In this document: one piece after another, positions 16,551 through 24,956 of the stretch
How positions within the stretch are numbered: the first letter of the stretch is position 1
Layout: every line of letters begins with the position of its first letter
Source: UMGS1519 sp050951095
Lineage (GTDB): Bacteria > Actinomycetota > Coriobacteriia > Coriobacteriales > Eggerthellaceae
Direction: 5' to 3'
Assembly: GCA_050951095.1 (NCBI GenBank)
Contig: JBMNIQ010000007.1
Coordinates: 1-64,000, forward strand
DNA length: 64,000 nucleotides
The notes under the pieces: generated by a model
Databases searched by the model: none
Seen by the model: the letters and a program-made list of their open reading frames with translations, nothing else
What the model was told of the DNA's origin: nothing
Program-made: the position numbers and the translations under genes

Positions 16551-19001
16551 TTACGAGCGAATCTCCGCTCCCAGGCCGCCGCAGACCTTCTTGACCAGCT
16601 TCGCATGCGCCTTCTCGACCTCTTCGCCGGTCAGCGTGCGGTCCGCCGCACGGTACTCCAGCGAGTACGCCATGGACTTCTTGCCCGCGCCCAGGCGCTT
16701 CTCGTCGCGGTAGACGTCGAACAGATGGATGCGAGAGAGCAGCTTGCCGCCTGCGGAATGCATGCGCTGCATCAGCTTCTCGTTCGTCACGTCCCCGTCC
16801 ACGATGAACGCCACGTCCACGGACACCGGCGGGAACTCCGGGATGTCCTCGAAGTCGCGCGCCGGACGGGCAGAGCGCACCAGCGCGTCGATGTCCAGCT
16901 CGAATGCGACCACCGGGCCCTTCGCGTCGTATGCGTCCACGGCCAGCGGATGCAGCTCGCCGACCCAGCCGATGACGGAACCGCCGGAGAGCATCTCCGC
17001 CGCGCGGCCGGGCTGCAGATGGCCCGCCGCTTCGCCTTCCAGCGCGCGGAAACGCACCTTCGGCAGCGCCAGCTCGCGGGCGATGGACTCCAGCACGCCC
17101 TTGCCGTCGAAGAAGTCGAACGGCGCCGGATCCGTGTTCCAGCCCTTCTCCGTCATGCGGCCGGCCAGCACGCCCGCCAGGCGCTGGGCCTCGCGCGGCA
17201 GCTGATGCCCCTCATGGCCGAAGAACACGCGGCCCACCTCGTAGAGCTGGATGTTCTCCACGCCATGGCTCTGGTTGTACGCCACGCTGCGCAGCAGGCC
17301 GGGGATGATGCTGCGGCGCATCTGCGACTGCTCGGCGTTGATGGGGTTGATGAGCTCCACCGGTTCGCCCAGGCCCTCTTCGGACATGCGCAGGCGCTCC
17401 AGTTCGCCCGGCTCGGCGAACGAGTACGTCATGGTCTCGTTCAGGCCGCACGCGGGCAGCACGCGGTTCAGCTTCTCCACGATGCGCTGCGTGGGCGTCT
17501 TCACGGGAATGCGGTCGCGGCCGCCGGGCAGTGTGGCGGGCACCTTCTCCATGCCGTACAGGCGCAGCACCTCCTCGTACAGGTCGATCTCGCGTTCCAG
17601 GTCGGGACGCCACGTGGGCGCGATGACGTGCAGCGTGTTCGAGCCGTCGTCCTCCACCTTGCAGCCCAGGCGCTCCAGGATGTCCTCGATGTCGGCGCGC
17701 GGGATGTCGGCGCCCATCATGGCGCAGAAGCGCGGGATGCGGAACTGCAGATCGAACGGCTCGTCCTTCACGGGCCAGACGTCCACCAGGCCGCGGCTGA
17801 CCGTGCCGCCGCAGATCTTCGCCATCAGCGCGGCGGCGAAGTCCGCGTTGCGCGTGATGCGGCCGGCGTCCACCTTGCGCTCGTAGCGCATGGACGACTC
17901 GCTGATCAGGCCCAGGTTGCGGCTCGTGCGGCTGGTGTGGGCCGGATCGAATGTAGCGGCCTCCAGCAGGATGTCCACCGTGTCGTCCGTGACCTCGGAG
18001 TCAAGCCCGCCCATGACGCCCGCCAGCGCAACGGCGCGCTCCGGCGTGGCGATGACGGTCATGTCCGGCGTCAGCGTGCGCTCCTGGCCGTCCAGCGTCG
18101 TCAGCTTCTCGCCCTCTTCGGCCGGACGCACCACGATATGCGCCTTGCCGTCCGCGGACTTCACCTTGTCGAAGTCGAACGCGTGCAGCGGCTGGCCCAG
18201 CAGGAACAGGATGTAGTTCGTCACGTCCACGACGTTGTTGATGGAGCGCGCACCGGACGCGGTGATGCGCTCGACGAGCCAATCCGGGCTGGGGCCGACC
18301 TTCACGCCGCGGATGACGCGCGCCGTGTAGCGCGGGCAGCGTCCCTCTTCCGCGACGGTCACGTCCACGGCATCCTCCGTGGCCTCTTCGCCTTCCGTCA
18401 GGTCCATGGACGGATAGCGCACGTCCGTGCGGTACATGGCGCCCACTTCGCGCGCCAGGCCCTCAACGGACAGGCAGTCCGGGCGGTTCGGCGTGATCTC
18501 CAGGTCGATGATCTTGTCGGACAGCTTCATGTACTCCGCGAACGGCGTGCCCACCGGCGCATCCGCGGGAAGGATCATGATGCCGTCATGGTTCGAGCCC
18601 AGGCCCAGCTCGCGCTCGGAGCAGTTCATGCCGTAGCTGGTGACGCCGCGCAGCTTGCTCTTCTTGATCTTGAAGTCGCCGAATTCCGCGCCGATCATGG
18701 CCACGGGGATCTTATCGCCGGCGTTGAAGTTCTGCGCGCCGCATACGATCTGCAGCGGCTCGGGGCTGCCGTCCGCGTCCGTGTTCGCCGCGCCCACGGA
18801 CACCTTGCACACCCACATGTGGTCGGAGTCGGGATGCGCCTCCTTCTCCAGGATCTGGCCCACCACAACTTTCTTGAACTGGGCGCCCGTTTCCTCCAGG
18901 CCCTCGACGCCGGTGCCCGTCAGGTCCAGGCGATCGCAGAATTCCTGCGTATCGGACGGCACGTCGACGTACTCGTTCAACCATTTCAAAGATACTTTCA
19001 T
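16551..19001 (-). CDS. pheT: Phenylalanyl-tRNA synthetase beta chain
   Basis: An 816-residue PheT, the beta subunit of the (alpha-beta)2 enzyme that charges tRNA-Phe. Visible parts are the N-terminal MKVSLKWLNEYVD, an EMAP-like tRNA-binding domain (about 40-155, ending GVTSYGMNCSERELGLG), the B3/B4 editing domain, the B5 domain and a C-terminal anticodon-binding FDX domain (FPPVSVDVAFIVD, AYSLEYRAADRTL). The length fits the bacterial family. It follows pheS by 58 bases and is terminated at 16482-16519. Confidence 0.97.
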   Translation of the reverse strand: MKVSLKWLNEYVDVPSDTQEFCDRLDLTGTGVEGLEETGAQFKKVVVGQILEKEAHPDSDHMWVCKVSVGAANTDADGSPEPLQIVCGAQNFNAGDKIPVAMIGAEFGDFKIKKSKLRGVTSYGMNCSERELGLGSNHDGIMILPADAPVGTPFAEYMKLSDKIIDLEITPNRPDCLSVEGLAREVGAMYRTDVRYPSMDLTEGEEATEDAVDVTVAEEGRCPRYTARVIRGVKVGPSPDWLVERITASGARSINNVVDVTNYILFLLGQPLHAFDFDKVKSADGKAHIVVRPAEEGEKLTTLDGQERTLTPDMTVIATPERAVALAGVMGGLDSEVTDDTVDILLEAATFDPAHTSRTSRNLGLISESSMRYERKVDAGRITRNADFAAALMAKICGGTVSRGLVDVWPVKDEPFDLQFRIPRFCAMMGADIPRADIEDILERLGCKVEDDGSNTLHVIAPTWRPDLEREIDLYEEVLRLYGMEKVPATLPGGRDRIPVKTPTQRIVEKLNRVLPACGLNETMTYSFAEPGELERLRMSEEGLGEPVELINPINAEQSQMRRSIIPGLLRSVAYNQSHGVENIQLYEVGRVFFGHEGHQLPREAQRLAGVLAGRMTEKGWNTDPAPFDFFDGKGVLESIARELALPKVRFRALEGEAAGHLQPGRAAEMLSGGSVIGWVGELHPLAVDAYDAKGPVVAFELDIDALVRSARPARDFEDIPEFPPVSVDVAFIVDGDVTNEKLMQRMHSAGGKLLSRIHLFDVYRDEKRLGAGKKSMAYSLEYRAADRTLTGEEVEKAHAKLVKKVCGGLGAEIRS

Positions 19002-19059
19002 ACCGTTACTTCTCTCTTATCTACAGGCTTTCGCATTGCATTCCGTCTGGTGCACCGGA

Positions 19060-20121
19060 TTAGAACTGGCGCAGGAAGCGCATGTCGCCGGCCAGCAGCA
19101 TGCGCAGGTCGGGCACGTTGTATTTCAAGCAGGCGATGCGCTCCACGCCCATGCCGAATGCGAAGCCGGAGTAGACCTCCGGGTCGATGCCGGCGTAGCC
19201 GAACACGTTCGGGTCCACCATGCCGCAGCCCAGGACCTCGACCCAGCCCGTGCCCTTGCAGAAGCGGCAGCCCTTGCCGCCGCAGATGCCGCACGACACG
19301 TCGGCTTCGGCGGACGGCTCCGTGAACGGGAAGTAATGCGGGCGCAGGCGCGTGCGGCGATCTTCGCCGAACATCTGCTTCACGAAGTACTCCAGCGTGC
19401 CCTTCAGGTCGCCGAACGTGATGCCCTCGTCCACGACCAGGCCCTCGACCTGGTTGAACTGCGGCAGGTGGCTGGGATCGGCCACGTCGCGGCGATAGAC
19501 CTTGCCGGGAGCGATGATGTAGATGGGAGGCTTCTGGTTCTCCATTACGTGCGCCTGGACGCCGGAGGTCTGCGTGCGCAGCAGCACCTCGGATTCGCCA
19601 TGGACGGCGGCTTCGGCGCCGGACTTGTCCACCACGTAGAACGTGTCCTGCATGCCGCGCGCCGGATGGTCGGGCGGCGTGTTCAGCGCCTCGAAGTTGT
19701 AGTAGTCGGTCTCGACCTCGTTGCCGGGCACCACCGTGTAGCCGATGCCGTGGAAGATCTCGGCGATCTCGTCCGTGATGGCGCTGATCAGATGACGCGT
19801 GCCCATCTGCTGCGCGCGGCCGGGCAGCGTCACGTCGACGGCGCCGGCCTCCATCTGCGCTTCCAGTTCGGCAGCTGCCAGCGCGGTCTTGCGCGCCTCA
19901 AGCGCCTTCTCCACTTCGCCGCGCACCTGGTTCACGGTCTTGCCCAGGATGGGACGCTCCTCCTTCGCCACCTTGCCCATAGAGCGCAGGTAACCGGTCA
20001 GGCTGCCGGACTTGCCCAGCACCTGCACGCGCACCTGCTCCAACGCCTGGGAGTTGCGCGCATCGTCGATGTCGGCCAGCACCTTCTGGCGCAGCGCCAA
20101 CACGTCATCTTGAATCGACAT
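19060..20121 (-). CDS. pheS: Phenylalanyl-tRNA synthetase alpha chain
   Basis: A 353-residue PheS with the N-terminal coiled coil (LRQKVLADIDDARN...), motif 2 region (VYRRDVADPSHLPQFNQVEGLVVD), motif 3 (FGMGVERIACLKYNVPDLR) and the phenylalanine pocket. It supplies the catalytic core of the synthetase. The ATG at 20121 has GGAAAGGAAGG upstream; the longer open frame to 20265 reads through the T-box and is not translated. A cysteine-rich CGICGGKGCRFCKGTGW loop before motif 3 suggests a bound zinc, also seen in some other bacterial PheS. Confidence 0.97.
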   Translation of the reverse strand: MSIQDDVLALRQKVLADIDDARNSQALEQVRVQVLGKSGSLTGYLRSMGKVAKEERPILGKTVNQVRGEVEKALEARKTALAAAELEAQMEAGAVDVTLPGRAQQMGTRHLISAITDEIAEIFHGIGYTVVPGNEVETDYYNFEALNTPPDHPARGMQDTFYVVDKSGAEAAVHGESEVLLRTQTSGVQAHVMENQKPPIYIIAPGKVYRRDVADPSHLPQFNQVEGLVVDEGITFGDLKGTLEYFVKQMFGEDRRTRLRPHYFPFTEPSAEADVSCGICGGKGCRFCKGTGWVEVLGCGMVDPNVFGYAGIDPEVYSGFAFGMGVERIACLKYNVPDLRMLLAGDMRFLRQF

Positions 20122-20129
20122 AGCCTTCC

Positions 20130-20470
20130 TTTCCATAAAAAATGCTCCCGGCCCGGCCTGCAGGAAAACCTGCAGATCCAAGGACGGGAGCATACGTCTC
20201 GCGGTACCACCTTGGTTGACTCTCCGGCCGTTGCCGACCTTGCGAATCCACTCCGACTCTGTCACGGGAGTTCCCGGCGCCTCCTACTGGCTGCCGCCGC
20301 GAGAGCCCGGATGGCTTTGCACGGTGCGGCAACGTTCAGCACGCAGCTGGTGAAGGGAATCGTCGCGTCGTGCGCAGGGGCCCTTCCAGCCTTCGGAGCC
20401 CTTCTCTGTTTGCGCCCGGTATCGCCACGCTGTCTTCGTCATAGCTTTTGCGTATTCCGTTGTGGAAGGG
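20130..20470 (-). ncRNA. T-box leader of pheST
   Basis: On the minus strand the T-box core AAGGTGGTACCGCG (complement of 20201-20213) is followed by a terminator: 20185-20193 pairs with 20142-20150 (CGGGAGCAT), an inner hairpin lies at 20158-20175, and U6 comes from 20137-20142. The pheS ribosome binding site comes next. Uncharged tRNA should stabilise the antiterminator and switch on pheST when phenylalanine is scarce. The leader is about 340 bases with room for Stem I; I could not place the specifier codon with confidence, but Phe is expected from the gene downstream. Confidence 0.9.
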
Positions 20471-20476
20471 ATTATA
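20471..20476 (-). promoter_or_regulatory. -10 box of the pheST leader
   Basis: A perfect TATAAT on the minus strand sits just before the T-box leader. No good -35 is seen at the usual distance. Confidence 0.5.
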
Positions 20477-20636
20477 GCGCAATGCCCCGTGCGCTTCCCG
20501 CCCGCATCGGCGGTCGGCACAGGGAGCACATAAGGCGCGGGCGGGAGGCGGGTGGCTCGGGTGCGCGCAGCAGGTGCGCGGCAGGCGGGCACGGCGGGCG
20601 GCTCGGGTGCGCATCCTCCCCTTCGCGCGCAACCAC

Positions 20637-20642
20637 TATAAT
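20637..20642 (+). promoter_or_regulatory. -10 box of the CoA-transferase gene
   Basis: TATAAT 26 bases before the start codon of the CoA transferase; the -35 is unclear. Confidence 0.4.
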
Positions 20643-20667
20643 GGGCGGACGAGAGTGAGGAGCACCC

Positions 20668-21993
20668 ATGAGCGAGAACTGGCTTGCCGACTACCAATCG
20701 AAGCTGACCACGGCCGAGAACGCCGTGAAGATGATCCCCGCGCACAGCCGCGTGGGCATGCCCGACGGCGCGGGAGAACCGCGCGTGCTGATCCAGGCCG
20801 CCTGCGACAACTACGAGGACCTGACGGACGTCACGTTCTTCCAGGCATCCAGCACGAACGGCCTGAACATGTACGAACCGGGCATGGAGGGCCACATCCG
20901 CTACGAGACGTTCATCTGCTCGCCCGGCATGAAGGCCGGCTACTGGGATGCATTCTTCAACGGCCGCGCGGACTACGTGCCCACGTACTTCAGCACCGTG
21001 GAGCGCGACGTGGAAAACGACGACTACCCCATCGACGTCGCCCTGCTGTCCCTTTCCCGCCCCGACCGCCACGGCTGGTGCAGCTTCGGGCTGTCCGTGG
21101 ACTACCAGCGCACCATCGCGAACAAGGCGAAGCTGGTCATCGCCCAGGTCAACGACAAGATGCCCCGTACGCTGGGCGAATGCTTCATCCACGTGAGCGA
21201 GCTGGATGCCATCGTGGAGGTGTCCGAGGATATCGCCGTATCCCCCATGCCGCCCATCGGCCCCGTCGAGCGCAAGATAGGTCAAACCATCGCGGACATG
21301 GTGCCCGACGGCGCCACCATTCAGGCGGGCATCGGCAAGCTGCCGAACGCGCTTATGGAAGCGCTGATGGACAAGAAGGACCTGGGCGTGCACAGCGAGC
21401 TGTTCACCACCAGCATGATGAACCTGGCCGAAGCCGGCGTGTTGACCGGCAGGCGGAAGACGCTGCACCCGAATGCGAGCGTCGTCACGTTCGCGCAGGG
21501 AACCGCCGAGCTCTACGACTGGATCGACGACAACCCCGCCGTGCAATTCTTCCCCGTTGCGTATGTGAACAACCCCTATGTCATCGCGAAGAACGACAAC
21601 CTGATTTCCGTGAACTCATGCGTGGAAGTGGATATTTACGGGCAGGTTGCCGCAGAGAGCATCGGCATCAAGCAGCTGTCCGGTGCCGGCGGCCAGGTGG
21701 ATTTCGTACGCGGCGCCTCCATGAGCCGCGGCGGCAAGAGCATCCTGGCCATGACTTCGACAGCCGGCCATGGCACCATCAGCCGCATCAAGCTGTTCCT
21801 GGATCGCGGCACGCCGGTGACAACCCCGCGCGACGAGGTGCAGTTCATCGTAACGGAGTACGGCGTGGCAAATCTGCGCGGCCGCTCGCTTGCCGACCGC
21901 GCAAAGCAGCTCATCCAGATTGCCCACCCCGATTTCCGCGATCAGCTGCGCGCCGAGTACCGCAAGGTCTTCCACTCGGATCCGCTGGCGTAG
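20668..21993 (+). CDS. Acetyl-CoA hydrolase/transferase family protein (4-hydroxybutyrate CoA-transferase-like)
   Basis: A 441-residue class I CoA transferase of the Cat1/Cat2/AbfT type. Typical segments are ALLSLSRPDRHGWCSFGLSVDY, GATIQAGIGKLPNA, GVHSELFT (its Glu is the likely catalytic thioester acceptor), GAGGQVDFVRGA and VTEYGVANLRGRS. Such enzymes move CoA between short-chain acyl groups (acetate, butyrate, succinate, 4-hydroxybutyrate) in anaerobic fermentation. The exact acceptor cannot be told from sequence. The ATG has GAGGAG upstream and the gene is single, converging on an MFS gene. Confidence 0.88.
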   Translation: MSENWLADYQSKLTTAENAVKMIPAHSRVGMPDGAGEPRVLIQAACDNYEDLTDVTFFQASSTNGLNMYEPGMEGHIRYETFICSPGMKAGYWDAFFNGRADYVPTYFSTVERDVENDDYPIDVALLSLSRPDRHGWCSFGLSVDYQRTIANKAKLVIAQVNDKMPRTLGECFIHVSELDAIVEVSEDIAVSPMPPIGPVERKIGQTIADMVPDGATIQAGIGKLPNALMEALMDKKDLGVHSELFTTSMMNLAEAGVLTGRRKTLHPNASVVTFAQGTAELYDWIDDNPAVQFFPVAYVNNPYVIAKNDNLISVNSCVEVDIYGQVAAESIGIKQLSGAGGQVDFVRGASMSRGGKSILAMTSTAGHGTISRIKLFLDRGTPVTTPRDEVQFIVTEYGVANLRGRSLADRAKQLIQIAHPDFRDQLRAEYRKVFHSDPLA

Positions 21994-22027
21994 CGCCAAG
22001 GCATTTCGATCCGATGCGTGGGGGGGG

Positions 22028-22050
22028 CCGGCCGTTGGCCGGGCACCCTT
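22028..22050 (+). terminator. Possible terminator of the CoA-transferase gene
   Basis: CCGGCC (22028-22033) pairs with GGCCGG (22037-22042) and is followed by CACCCTTCTTC. The T tract is imperfect. It is preceded by a run of eight G (22020-22027). Confidence 0.35.
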
Positions 22051-22197
22051 CTTCATGCCGCTTACTTGTTGCCCGGCTTTTCGCGCATGCGTTCTCGCAC
22101 GTCAGGCTGGCATTGCCCGCTGCCGCATTCCGCTTCCGCTGCGCAGCGGCGTCCCTGCTGGCGGGTTCCGGTGCCGCTACCAGATCTTGATCCTGCG

Positions 22198-22340
22198 TCA
22201 GATTTCGAGGCTGGCGCCAAACGGCATCTCCCGATGTCCGATTCCGATGCCGCCTCCAAACGACGCCCGTTGCCGGATTTCGACGCCGCCGCTAAACGGC
22301 CCCCGACGCCCGATTCCGATGCCGCCTCCAACAGAATTCC
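22198..22340 (+). repeat. Imperfect 36-bp tandem repeat
   Basis: Units start at 22198 (39 bases), 22237 (36), 22273 (36) and 22309 (32, partial), sharing a core like GATTxCGAxGCCGCC and AAACGGC. All full units are multiples of three. One plus frame reads as 12-residue repeats of the form PDxDAAxKRxPxP, but there is no start site or ribosome binding site, so I do not call a gene. The array directly abuts the inverted-motif element at 22343. Confidence 0.65.
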
Positions 22341-22342
22341 AA

Positions 22343-22492
22343 TTTTTGGCTCTCAATCGAGGTTGGGAATGGTTTAGCCAATCCTAATAGGCCGATTTTC
22401 GGCTCTGCGTTGCCAGTTACCTGGGAAAATGCAGGAACCGCCGCGAGTTAGGCCTTACAAAACCATTCCCAAACCGCATTTGCGTCCAAAAA
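22343..22492. repeat. Inverted-motif intergenic element, copy A
   Basis: Left half, plus strand: TTTTTGG (22343-22349), 13 variable bases, TTGGGAATGGTTT (22363-22375), 7 variable bases, CCTAA (22383-22387). Right half is the exact inverse: TTAGG (22448-22452), 7, AAACCATTCCCAA (22460-22472), 13, CCAAAAA (22486-22492). The 60 bases between are not conserved. The transcript could fold as an interrupted hairpin. A second copy with the same spacing is at 49565-49755. It lies between the 3' ends of the CoA-transferase and MFS genes. Confidence 0.85.
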
Positions 22493-22692
22493 AGGGGCCT
22501 TATCCTGGCAGCGCAGTCCGGAAGCGGCACCCAACCGCCCCGCGCCTGCACCCGCAACGCCAAGGCTCGCGGCAACGGCAGCAAGACCCGCACAGCACCT
22601 GGCGCCAGGCGCTCAACCGTACCCGCAGCACGCGAGACGCCCAGCACTGCCGCACCCGCAGCACGCGGTGCCCGTCGTTACCGCAGCTGCAG
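22493..22692. other. GC-rich spacer without a gene
   Basis: Between copy A and the MFS gene end. It holds a 14-base direct repeat ACCCGCAGCACGCG (22621-22634 and 22654-22667) and a 12-base palindrome CCTGGCGCCAGG (22598-22609). No supported gene is seen. Confidence 0.6.
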
Positions 22693-23985
22693 CTACTCTG
22701 CGGTCCGCTCCAGCTTGCGGGACTGCCTTAACGCGAAAAGGCCCAGGCAGATGCTGAGTATCATGCAGACGATGCTCAGCGCGAACATGAGGGAGAAGCC
22801 GTTCGGCAACTCGATGATCCACGCCCAGAACACGGCTGCCACCACGGAGCCCAACGTACCTGCCATGGAAACGCGCGAGTAGATGTTCGTATAATCGCGC
22901 GAGCCGAAGACGGCGCGCGTCAGCAACGGCGCCTCGACCGTCGTGCAGGCATAGGCAAACCCGAATAGGAACGCGCCGGCCATCAGCAGCAGCACCTGCA
23001 GCGGCAGGAACCACAGCACCAGAATGCCCGCGATGCCTCCGCCCAGGCCGAAGAACAGGCCGCCCTTTGCGCTGCGGTCGTTGATAACGCCCAGGATGAT
23101 CTTGCCGATAGCCTGCCCGGCCATGCAGGCGCTGGCCACCGCGCCGGCGGCCAGCGCGATGTCCTGGCTTGGGAACGACTGCACATACGAAGCCAGGAAC
23201 TGGTAGACCGTTTGGTTCACGGTAATCAGGAAGCAGAATGCAGCCACGGCGAAGAATGCGGCCGTCTTCATGGCTTTACCGGCGGAAACGCCCATCTCGG
23301 GCGCGGTGCTGCTGCCCTGCGTCGCTGCCTGCTCCGCGCCGTACGGCTCCAGGCCCTTGTCGGACGGTTTCGAGCGCACCACGAACAGCGTGAACGGCAA
23401 CGTGACAACCAACATGATGATGCCGAACACCAGATAGCCCATGCGCCAGCCATCGGTGCCGGAGTTGATGAACGCCGTGCCGATCGGGTTGAAGATGACG
23501 CCGCCGATGCCCGCAAACGCCATGCACAGGCCGATGAAGAATCCCACGCGCACCTTGCACCAGTTGTTGACCAGCGTCGGAATGGCCAGGTAGATCAGGG
23601 GCGCCGTGCCTATGCCCAAGAAGATGGCCGCGATGTAGAACATCCAGACGGCCGTGAACTGGGACATGGCCAGATACGACAGGCCGTCCAGCAGCACGGA
23701 AACCGACAACACGATACGCAGATCCACGCGCGACATAAGCTTGCCGGCTATGGGAAGCATCACCATCATTGCCAGGTTCAGGATGCTGAAATACAGCGTG
23801 AACTGGGCCGTGGGAACCCCGAAGTAATTCGCCACCGGCTTGAAGTAGATGCCGGCGCAGTTCAGCACCAACGCACAGGGGATGCACGTGATGGCAATGC
23901 CCGACGCCACAATCAGGAACGCGTAATGGAACCCGCCCTTCTTCTTCACGGGACCGCTGTTCTGGTCGATAGCATCTGTTGCCAC
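22693..23985 (-). CDS. MFS transporter (oxalate/formate-antiporter-like)
   Basis: A 430-residue major facilitator with about twelve helices. The GTG at 23985 is six bases after GGAGG; the longer frame to 24099 lacks a ribosome binding site. Helix 1 begins GGFHYAFLIVASGIAITCIPCALVLNCAGIYFKPVA, and the second and third helices show FTLYFSILNLAMMVMLPIAGKL and SRVDLR, as in OFA-type carriers. It probably moves an organic anion or small acid across the cytoplasmic membrane; the substrate is unknown. It is transcribed alone, with its 3' end facing the copy A element. Confidence 0.82.
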   Translation of the reverse strand: MATDAIDQNSGPVKKKGGFHYAFLIVASGIAITCIPCALVLNCAGIYFKPVANYFGVPTAQFTLYFSILNLAMMVMLPIAGKLMSRVDLRIVLSVSVLLDGLSYLAMSQFTAVWMFYIAAIFLGIGTAPLIYLAIPTLVNNWCKVRVGFFIGLCMAFAGIGGVIFNPIGTAFINSGTDGWRMGYLVFGIIMLVVTLPFTLFVVRSKPSDKGLEPYGAEQAATQGSSTAPEMGVSAGKAMKTAAFFAVAAFCFLITVNQTVYQFLASYVQSFPSQDIALAAGAVASACMAGQAIGKIILGVINDRSAKGGLFFGLGGGIAGILVLWFLPLQVLLLMAGAFLFGFAYACTTVEAPLLTRAVFGSRDYTNIYSRVSMAGTLGSVVAAVFWAWIIELPNGFSLMFALSIVCMILSICLGLFALRQSRKLERTAE

Positions 23986-24321
23986 GGGGCGCCTCCTCCA
24001 CGGGAATCCGCACCGGCGGGGAGCGGACCGCATCAAGTTGTCGAAACCGCAAACCCGCATCAGGGAGCATGAAATGAAGCGCCGTCGGGTTCGCCGCATC
24101 TATGGTAGGCGCGTCCCGGGGCGCTGCATAATATGCGTTGTTGATAAGCTTATGCCTTGCCCGCGCAGGCCGTGGACCCGAACGCTATTACCGCAGTTCA
24201 TCCCCACTTGCTGCACCGGCAGGGCATCGCAGTCGTCGCATGCAAAGCGGGCAACCGGGTCGACCCCGATTGCCCGCCGTCCGCGTGCCTGCCAGCCCGA
24301 TGCACCCAGGTGGGAGCCCGG

Positions 24322-24810
24322 CTACTCCGGTTTCGCAGCCTGCGCTGCCCGCTGCTGCTCGCGCTCGCGCTGCTTTTCCGCCAATCGCTCCTTCGGCACG
24401 ATCTTCGTCATGATCGTGCCGCTGGACACAACGTCGCCCGCCTCATCCGTCGCAGCGACGTTCCAGAATTGCTTCGTGCCGTGCCTGCCCTCTTCCTGGT
24501 GGTCGAGCTCCGCGTAGCCGTACAGCATGCCGTGCTCGCCGGGCTTGCGATGGCGCACATGCACGTCCACGCCGAACGAGTACTCCTTGTCATGATCCGC
24601 CATCAGGTCGCTGGCACGCGAGGCAAGCGACTCCAACAGCGTGATCGTGGCACCGCCGTGCAGGAACCCTGCCGGCTGCCGCTTCCACTCGTCGATGGGC
24701 ATGCGCCCTTCCACGCGTCCACGGCTTTCGGACGTGAACTCGATGCCCATGGCCTTCGAGAAGGTGCCGATATCGTTGATGTCGAACGGCTTGTCTTCGC
24801 GCTCCGTCAT
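24322..24810 (-). CDS. PaaI-family hotdog thioesterase
   Basis: A 162-residue hotdog-fold protein: AMGIEFTSESRGRVEGRMPID, the catalytic-loop FLHGGATITLLESLAS, YSFGVDVHVRHRKPGEHGMLYGYAELDHQEEGRHGTKQFWNV and SSGTIMTKIVP. Members hydrolyse acyl-CoA thioesters in the cytoplasm. The ATG at 24810 has GGGAGG upstream. The C-terminus is a charged helix (KERLAEKQREREQQRAAQ). It follows recQ with a gap of about 146 bases. Confidence 0.85.
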   Translation of the reverse strand: MTEREDKPFDINDIGTFSKAMGIEFTSESRGRVEGRMPIDEWKRQPAGFLHGGATITLLESLASRASDLMADHDKEYSFGVDVHVRHRKPGEHGMLYGYAELDHQEEGRHGTKQFWNVAATDEAGDVVSSGTIMTKIVPKERLAEKQREREQQRAAQAAKPE

Positions 24811-24956
24811 CGGACACCTCCCTGCTCGCACAATGCCGGGCCGCTTTGCGCCGGCGTGTTCGTCGTCTTCATACACAGCCTTCCTGTCGTGTTCTTCCAG
24901 AGAGCATCTTATCGCATCCGTACAAGGGCAGTCGCGCAGCTCACGCGTTCGTCCGC

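Noticed and set aside
22018..22377. A 119-codon plus-strand frame containing 12-residue repeats.
   Set aside because: No ribosome binding site and it runs into the inverted element; kept only as a repeat observation.
22343..22492. Element A as a simple Rho-independent terminator pair.
   Set aside because: The loop is 60 bases or more, the stem is interrupted, and blocks are conserved in sequence between two copies, which a terminator does not require.
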